A stretch of DNA of 5,064 bases from Xanthobacteraceae bacterium (GTDB taxonomy: Bacteria; Pseudomonadota; Alphaproteobacteria; Rhizobiales; Xanthobacteraceae), in contig JASHXX010000117.1 of assembly GCA_030043335.1 (NCBI GenBank), positions 1-5,064 of the forward strand, in the 5' to 3' direction. The notes under the pieces were generated by a model, which was not told the DNA's origin, ran no database searches, and saw nothing but the letters and a program-made list of their open reading frames with translations. This document shows positions 1-5,064 of the stretch, in pieces. Within the stretch, counting starts at the first letter, position 1, and each line of letters begins with the position of its first letter. The position numbers and the translations under genes are program-made.

Positions 1-1
1 C

Positions 2-775
2 AAACCCCTCGACGAAGATGCGGTGCGCGCCGCCGTCAACGCCACCGCCGGGCCCGAGGCGGCCGCCGCCCTGCAGTTCGGCCATGTCGCGGCGACCGAC
101 TGGGTGGCGCAAAGTCTCGCCGGACTGAGACCGGTCGCCGCCGGCCGCTTCGTCGTCCACGGCGCGCATGACCGCGGCCGCCTGGCGGGCAACCGCATCG
201 GCATCGAGATCGAGGCGGCGCTCGCCTTCGGCACCGGCCATCACGGCACCACGCGCGGCTGCCTCATGGCGCTCGATGCGATGTGCAAGTCGCTGACCCC
301 CACCCGGCTCGCTCATGCTCGCCGCCCTCCCCCTTTCCGGGGGAGGAGGATCCGGATTCTCGATCTCGGCACCGGCAGCGGCGTGCTGGCGATCGCCGCG
401 GCGCGGGCGCTACGCCGGCGCGTCATCGCAACCGACATCGACGCCGATGCAGTGCGCGTCTCGCGCGCCAATGCCCGGCTCAACCGCGCTGGGCCGCTGA
501 TCGAGTTCGCCAAAGCGGACGGCGTCGCCGCCTTGAGCGTGCGCCGGCGCGCGCCGTTCGACCTCGTCTTCGCCAATATCCTGCTCGGCCCGCTGCAGCG
601 GATCGCGGCGCCGCTCGCCACACTCACCGCGCCCGGCGCGCGCATCGTCCTCTCCGGCCTCCTGCCGGCGCAGGCGAACGCCGCGCTCGCGGCCTATCGC
701 GGCTTTGCGCTGGAACGCCGGATCACGCTCGAGGGGTGGACCACGCTCGTGCTGCAGCGAAGGTCAATCGCCTGA
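2..775 (+). CDS. prmA: Ribosomal protein L11 methyltransferase PrmA (5' end missing)
   Basis: Class I S-adenosylmethionine-dependent methyltransferase. In the family it trimethylates ribosomal protein L11 (RplK) in the cytoplasm. The frame is open from base 2, so the N-terminus lies upstream of the window. The GTG at 23 is only the first possible start inside it. About 257 residues are visible against roughly 290 for the family; allowing for the insertion, about 40-50 are missing. Seen in order: the family motif AFGTGHHGTTRGCL (about 224-265), the SAM-binding loop LDLGTGSGVLAIAAA (359-403), an acidic residue after the second strand in ATDIDADAV, and the methyltransferase motif FANILLGPL (568-594). 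The end, EGWTTLVL, is also typical. Odd: between the GCLMALD helix and the SAM loop, about 16-18 extra residues (near SLTPTRLAHARRPPPFRG) are encoded by a palindromic repeat, keeping the frame. Family and frame are clear. Whether the altered enzyme is active is unknown. Confidence 0.93.
   Translation, partial: KPLDEDAVRAAVNATAGPEAAAALQFGHVAATDWVAQSLAGLRPVAAGRFVVHGAHDRGRLAGNRIGIEIEAALAFGTGHHGTTRGCLMALDAMCKSLTPTRLAHARRPPPFRGRRIRILDLGTGSGVLAIAAARALRRRVIATDIDADAVRVSRANARLNRAGPLIEFAKADGVAALSVRRRAPFDLVFANILLGPLQRIAAPLATLTAPGARIVLSGLLPAQANAALAAYRGFALERRITLEGWTTLVLQRRSIA
301..346 (+). repeat. Palindromic repeat inserted in frame inside prmA
   Basis: CACCCG at 301-306 is followed by an 18-base variable part and then a perfect 8-bp stem, CCTCCCCC (326-333) with GGGGGAGG (339-346) around a TTTCC loop. 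The same plan in reverse complement occurs in the next gap at 794-839: CACCCG, 17 bases, then CCCTCCCCCTT leading to GGGGAGG. The element falls exactly where the PrmA protein is longer than expected, just before the SAM loop, and the frame is kept. True borders may extend a few bases on each side (about 296-350). Confidence 0.8.
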
Positions 776-793
776 CGCGAAGGCTGATCCCTC

Positions 794-839
794 CACCCTC
801 CCCTGAAGGGGGAGGGTCGCCACGCGTTGCCGGCGGGTG
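794..839 (-). repeat. Palindromic repeat, same family as the prmA insert, opposite orientation
   Basis: A perfect 9-bp stem, ACCCTCCCC (795-803) with GGGGAGGGT (809-817) around a TGAAG loop, is followed by a GC-rich spacer and CGGGTG (834-839). Read on the minus strand it matches the prmA insert in order and spacing: CACCCG, 17 bases, CCCTCCCCC hairpin. It begins 19 bases after the prmA stop. No run of T follows the stem, so an intrinsic terminator role is not supported, although the transcript would fold here. Confidence 0.75.
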
Positions 840-850
840 CCCAGCCTTCC

Positions 851-888
851 AGAGCGCGATCGCTTCTCGTTAAAGCAATCGACGCTCT
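851..888. repeat. Imperfect hairpin repeat upstream of pepP
   Basis: AGAGCG (851-856) pairs with CGCTCT (883-888). Inside it, CGAT then a mismatch and GCTT pair imperfectly with AAGC and ATCG before a small loop near 866-871. The block runs with few spare bases into the 49-base element starting at 897. From memory the two often occur joined in Bradyrhizobium-type genomes, so this may be the outer arm of one composite repeat. That link is inference. Confidence 0.5.
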
Positions 889-896
889 AACTCTTT

Positions 897-972
897 CATG
901 ATCTTTTCGGAAAACCGGCTCCCACCCCCGGATCACGTCCGGGGGCAGGCTTTTTTCCGGATCATGCTCTAG
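897..972 (-). repeat. 49-base palindromic element, copy 1, with a 27-base hairpin insertion
   Basis: Bases 897-925 plus 953-972 joined give a 49-base sequence identical, by direct reading, to the reverse complement of 3126-3174. It starts CATGATCTTTTCGG and ends CCGGATCATGCTCTAG, so its ends pair with each other. Bases 926-952 are extra here and carry their own hairpin. The element ends 10 bases before the pepP start codon and so supplies nearly all of that gene's near leader. From memory it belongs to a very common Bradyrhizobium-group repeat. Confidence 0.85.
925..945. repeat. Nested hairpin inside the 49-base element
   Basis: CCCCCGGA (925-932) and TCCGGGGG (938-945) form a perfect 8-bp stem around a TCACG loop, followed by CAGGCTT. 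The block 926-952 is absent from the second, otherwise identical copy. It therefore looks like a separate small palindrome inserted into the loop of the first. The opposite, loss from copy 2, is also possible. Confidence 0.7.
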
Positions 973-982
973 ATTGCGAGCC

Positions 983-2818
983 ATGTTCGAAGCGCATTTC
1001 CAGTCGTTCGAGGACCGCTCCGGCCGCGCCGACGCCGCCGCGCGCGTCAAGGCGCTGCGGGCCGAATTGCAGCGCCGCGGGCTCGACGGTTTCGTGGTGC
1101 CGCGCGCCGACCGCTTCCAGAACGAATACGTGCCGCCGTCCGACGAGCGGCTCGGCTGGCTCACCGGCTTCACCGGTTCGGCCGGCGCCGCGATCGTGCT
1201 CGCCGAGCGCGCCGTGATCTTCGTCGACGGCCGCTATCAGGTGCAGGTGCGCGAGGAAGTCGACGACAAGATCTTCGCGGTCGCGCACCTGGTCGAGAAT
1301 CCGCCGCCGGCCTGGATCGAAGCCAATCTGCCGGCCGGCGCCAAGCTCGGCTATGCGCCGTGGCTGCACACCGTCGAGGGCGCCGAGCGCCTCGCCAAGG
1401 CCTGCGCCGCCGCGGGCGCTAGCCTCGTCGCCGTCGACGACAATCCGCTCGATGCGGTCTGGACCGACCGGCCGCCGGCGCCGCGCGGCGCCGTCGTGCT
1501 GCACGATCTGCGCTTTGCCGGCGAGGACGCCGCGGCGAAGCTCGAGCGCGTGCGCGGCGCGCTGGCGAAGCCGGCGGCCGACGCGCTGGTCGTGTCCGAC
1601 CCGCACGCGGTGTCGTGGCTGTTCAACATCCGCGGCAGCGATCTGCCGCATACCCCGGTCGCGTTCGCCTTCGCCCTCGTGCCGCGCGAGGGCCGGTCCG
1701 CGCTCTATATCGACGGCAGCAAGCTCGGCAACGATGTGCGCCATCGCCTCGAAGAGTTCGCCGCGGTGCGCGCCGAGGCCGAGTTCGAGCGCGATCTCGC
1801 CGCGCTCGGCGGCGACAAGCGCGCGGTGCGGCTCGACCCAGGCGCCTGCCCGGACGCGATCGCGCGCCTCATCAGCGGCCATGGCGGCAAGGTCGTGCGC
1901 GCCAGCGATCCGATCGCGCCGATGAAGGCGGTGAAGAACGCGGTCGAGATCGCCGGCGCGCGCGCGGCGCAATTGCGTGACGGCGCCGCGGTGACGCGTT
2001 TCCTCGCCTGGTTCGACCGCGAGGCGCCGGGCGGCCGGCTCACCGAGATCGACGCGGTCGAGGCGCTGGAAAGCTTTCGCCGCGACACCCGGCTCCTCAA
2101 GGACGTTTCGTTTCCGACCATCGCTGGCGCCGGGCCGAACGGCGCCATCGTGCATTACCGCGTCACCCGCGGCAGCAACCGCCGCATCGCCCCGGGCGAG
2201 CTGTTTCTGGTCGATTCCGGCGGCCAGTACGAGGACGGCACCACCGACATCACCCGCACCGTCATTGTCGGCACGCCGAGCGCCGACATGCGCCGGAACT
2301 TCACCCGCGTGCTCAAGGGCCACATCGCCATCGCCCGCGCGGTGTTTCCCGACGGCACCTCGGGCGCGCAGCTCGATTCCTTCGCCCGGCAGTTCCTCTG
2401 GCGGGCCGGCCTCGACTTCGATCACGGCACCGGACACGGCGTCGGCAGCTATCTCTCGGTGCATGAGGGACCGGCGCGGATCGCCAAATTCGGCATCGCG
2501 CCGCTCGCACGCGGCATGATCCTCTCCAACGAGCCGGGCTACTACCGCGCCGGCGCCTACGGCATCCGCATCGAGAACCTGGTGCTGGTGACGGAGGCCG
2601 CGCCGGTCGAAGGCGCCGAGAAGCCGCTCAACGCCTTCGAGATCTTGACGCTCGCGCCGATCGACCGGCGGCTCATCGAGCCGGCGCTGCTCAGCGCCGA
2701 GGAGACCGCGTGGCTCGACGCCTATCACGCCCGCGTGCGCGAGGCGCTTACGCCGCTCCTCGATGCGCCAACGCGCGACTGGCTTGCGGCGGCGACCGCG
2801 CCGTTGCCGTCATCCTGA
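983..2818 (+). CDS. pepP: Aminopeptidase P, long form (Xaa-Pro aminopeptidase, peptidase family M24)
   Basis: Cytoplasmic metallopeptidase that removes an N-terminal residue preceding proline. The product is 611 residues, the usual length of the three-domain form related to animal XPNPEP1. A creatinase-like N-terminal domain includes ERLGWLTGFTGSAG (about 55-68). A second such domain covers about 155-310, and the M24 catalytic domain about 320-540. A short C-terminal M24 extension ends with WLDAYHARVREAL. All expected metal ligands are present: D411 (in VDSGG), D422 (TTDITRT), H485 (HGTGHGVG), E517 (SNEPGYY) and E531 (GIRIEN). H391 and H494 are also kept. ATG 983 is preferred: homologues as I recall them begin MFEAHF, whereas the in-frame TTG at 974 adds only three residues. 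Neither has a good ribosome binding site. The last two residues (SS) and the TGA come from a repeat. No signal peptide or membrane segment is seen. The symbol is used loosely for this long form. Confidence 0.95.
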   Translation: MFEAHFQSFEDRSGRADAAARVKALRAELQRRGLDGFVVPRADRFQNEYVPPSDERLGWLTGFTGSAGAAIVLAERAVIFVDGRYQVQVREEVDDKIFAVAHLVENPPPAWIEANLPAGAKLGYAPWLHTVEGAERLAKACAAAGASLVAVDDNPLDAVWTDRPPAPRGAVVLHDLRFAGEDAAAKLERVRGALAKPAADALVVSDPHAVSWLFNIRGSDLPHTPVAFAFALVPREGRSALYIDGSKLGNDVRHRLEEFAAVRAEAEFERDLAALGGDKRAVRLDPGACPDAIARLISGHGGKVVRASDPIAPMKAVKNAVEIAGARAAQLRDGAAVTRFLAWFDREAPGGRLTEIDAVEALESFRRDTRLLKDVSFPTIAGAGPNGAIVHYRVTRGSNRRIAPGELFLVDSGGQYEDGTTDITRTVIVGTPSADMRRNFTRVLKGHIAIARAVFPDGTSGAQLDSFARQFLWRAGLDFDHGTGHGVGSYLSVHEGPARIAKFGIAPLARGMILSNEPGYYRAGAYGIRIENLVLVTEAAPVEGAEKPLNAFEILTLAPIDRRLIEPALLSAEETAWLDAYHARVREALTPLLDAPTRDWLAAATAPLPSS

Positions 2819-2893
2819 GACGCGAGCGAAGCGCTTTGCAACCAAGCGTAGGCCGGCTGCGCCAGCTAATGGCGCCGAGCACCTCAGGCTGAC
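2809..2893. repeat. Inverted repeat overlapping the pepP stop codon
   Basis: GTCATCCTGAG (2809-2819) and CTCAGGCTGAC (2883-2893) are inverted copies matching at 10 of 11 positions. Between them lies a small hairpin, GCGCCA (2859-2864) with TGGCGC (2870-2875). The outer arms resemble the GTCATCCTGAGG-type repeat I recall from Bradyrhizobium-group genomes. The pepP stop TGA is bases 2816-2818, inside the left arm. No T-run follows, so a terminator is possible but not shown. Confidence 0.65.
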
Positions 2894-2913
2894 GGCGCAG
2901 AACTCAACACGAC

Positions 2914-2938
2914 GGAACTTTCGTCGCGCCGCCACGTT
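2914..2938 (+). promoter_or_regulatory. Putative EcfG (general stress response) promoter for the DUF3309 gene
   Basis: GGAAC at 2914-2918 and CGTT at 2935-2938 are separated by exactly 16 bases. This matches the known alphaproteobacterial EcfG consensus GGAAC-N16/17-CGTT, used by the PhyR-NepR-EcfG general stress pathway. A transcript would start near 2945, leaving a leader of about 30 bases to the ATG at 2974. By my own arithmetic a nine-base match with either spacing in a gap this size is expected about once in a thousand by chance. Not tested experimentally here. Confidence 0.6.
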
Positions 2939-2962
2939 TCCCGTGCCAGGCTGGACAGGAGC

Positions 2963-2969
2963 GAGGAAA
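2963..2969 (+). promoter_or_regulatory. Ribosome binding site of the DUF3309 gene
   Basis: GAGG at 2963-2966, within GAGGAAA, lies seven bases before ATG 2974. A second purine-rich match, AGGAG at 2957-2961, lies 12 bases before it. This is the clearest ribosome binding site in the window and supports the start of a gene that is otherwise very short. Confidence 0.7.
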
Positions 2970-2973
2970 CACC

Positions 2974-3129
2974 ATGCTTTCGACCATTCTGATCGTCATT
3001 CTGATTCTGTTGCTGATCGGCGCGCTGCCGGCCTGGCCGTACAGCAACGGCTGGGGTTACTACCCCGGCGGCGGCCTCGGAGTGATCCTGATCATCGTCA
3101 TCATCCTTGCGCTCGCCGGCCGCATCTAG
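2974..3129 (+). CDS. DUF3309 family small membrane protein, 51 residues
   Basis: This 51-residue protein has two hydrophobic stretches, about residues 1-18 (beginning MLSTILIVIL) and 35-49 (LGVILIIVIILALAG). They are separated by an aromatic, glycine- and proline-rich turn, PAWPYSNGWGYYPGGG. This matches my recollection of the DUF3309 family of Hyphomicrobiales in length, order and the WPYS-GWGY signature. It is probably an inner-membrane hairpin; its biochemical function is unknown. A good ribosome binding site stands seven bases upstream, and a GGAAC-N16-CGTT site implies induction by the general stress sigma factor EcfG. It follows pepP by 155 bases and converges with ligA. The TAG stop lies within the first bases (CTAG) of the downstream repeat, so the repeat may have fixed the present end. 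The gene is real with high confidence. A stress role is inference from the promoter alone. Confidence 0.85.
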   Translation: MLSTILIVILILLLIGALPAWPYSNGWGYYPGGGLGVILIIVIILALAGRI

Positions 3130-3183
3130 AGCATGATCCGGAAAAGTGGGAGCCGGTTTTCCGAAAAGATCATGCTCCACTAG
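3126..3183 (+). repeat. 49-base palindromic element, copy 2 (uninterrupted)
   Basis: Bases 3126-3174 are the exact reverse complement of copy 1 (897-925 joined to 953-972). GAGCATGATC (3129-3138) pairs with GATCATGCTC (3168-3177). Inside, CGGAAAA (3139-3145) can pair with TTTTCCG (3157-3163), leaving four A bulged. CTAG stands at both outer ends (3126-3129 and 3180-3183). It overlaps the DUF3309 stop codon. Confidence 0.85.
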
Positions 3184-3216
3184 AGAGCTGGAGCCGGCGG
3201 CGCGCGCGACATCAAT

Positions 3217-3249
3217 GACGTGAATGGCCGGGACCGGCCCGGCCATGAC
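3217..3249 (-). repeat. Palindromic repeat of the VMAGxVPAIHV type in the convergent gap
   Basis: ATGGCCGGG (3224-3232) and CCCGGCCAT (3238-3246) form a perfect 9-bp stem around an ACCGG loop. The minus-strand reading of 3249-3217 is VMAGPVPAIHV. I recall this peptide signature as a very frequent spurious translation of a short repeat in Bradyrhizobium and relatives. It sits between the ends of two convergent genes, where a stem could slow RNA polymerase from either side. No T-run is present, so it is not called a terminator. Confidence 0.7.
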
Positions 3250-3269
3250 GCGATGCCCCAGCGTTCCGG

Positions 3270-5064
<1,795 letters not shown>

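Noticed and set aside
795..817. Intrinsic terminator after prmA
   Set aside because: The stem is strong but is followed by GC-rich sequence with no T-run, and it belongs to a repeat family that also occurs inside a gene.
283..873. Second plus-strand frame overlapping prmA and the following gap
   Set aside because: Arg, Pro and Ala-rich out-of-frame translation running through two repeats; the prmA frame carries all family motifs.
962..2728. Long minus-strand open frame (588 codons) opposite pepP
   Set aside because: Composition is a mirror of GC-rich codon bias (rich in Arg, Ala, Gly, Glu and Asp) with no recognisable domain. The plus-strand frame is a complete aminopeptidase with all catalytic residues.
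2763..3218. Plus-strand open frame of 151 codons in another frame over the end of pepP and the DUF3309 gene
   Set aside because: It contains the translated 49-base repeat (LEHDPEKWEPVFRKDH), overlaps two real genes and shows no domain.
776..3269. CRISPR array or insertion-sequence ends
   Set aside because: Repeats are of different families, in mixed orientation, without regular spacers, transposase genes or target duplications that I can define.

Overview
GC-rich, densely coded chromosomal DNA, most likely from an alphaproteobacterium of the order Hyphomicrobiales (Bradyrhizobium, Rhodopseudomonas, Xanthobacteraceae-like). The reasons are the protein types, a DUF3309 small membrane protein, a promoter-like site matching the alphaproteobacterial EcfG stress sigma factor, and several short palindromic repeats that I recognise as typical of that group. 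The assignment is inference; no search was run.

Layout. (1) 2-775, plus strand: 3' portion of prmA, the ribosomal protein L11 methyltransferase, interrupted in frame by a palindromic repeat at about 301-346. (2) 776-982: a 207-base gap made almost wholly of repeats. It holds a second copy of the prmA-type element in opposite orientation, an imperfect hairpin, and a 49-base element carrying a nested 27-base hairpin insertion. (3) 983-2818, plus: a complete long-form aminopeptidase P (M24) with all metal ligands; its stop codon lies inside another repeat. (4) 2819-2973: the rest of that repeat, then a GGAAC-N16-CGTT promoter-like site. (5) 2974-3129, plus: a 51-residue DUF3309 membrane protein whose stop codon lies in the edge of the next repeat. 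(6) 3130-3269: convergent gap with an inverted, identical copy of the 49-base element and a second palindromic repeat. (7) 3270-5064, minus: ligA, NAD-dependent DNA ligase, missing its N-terminal part beyond the window edge.

The genes are mainly housekeeping: ribosomal protein modification, proline-peptide turnover and DNA joining. They do not form one pathway. prmA and pepP run in the same direction but a repeat-filled gap separates them, and the DUF3309 gene probably has its own stress promoter. No gene-free stretch exceeds 300 bases. No RNA gene, CRISPR array, insertion sequence or phage gene was seen. The notable signal is the repeat load: every gap holds palindromic elements, and these have entered or reshaped coding ends, including an in-frame insertion into prmA. 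I see no new multi-gene system.
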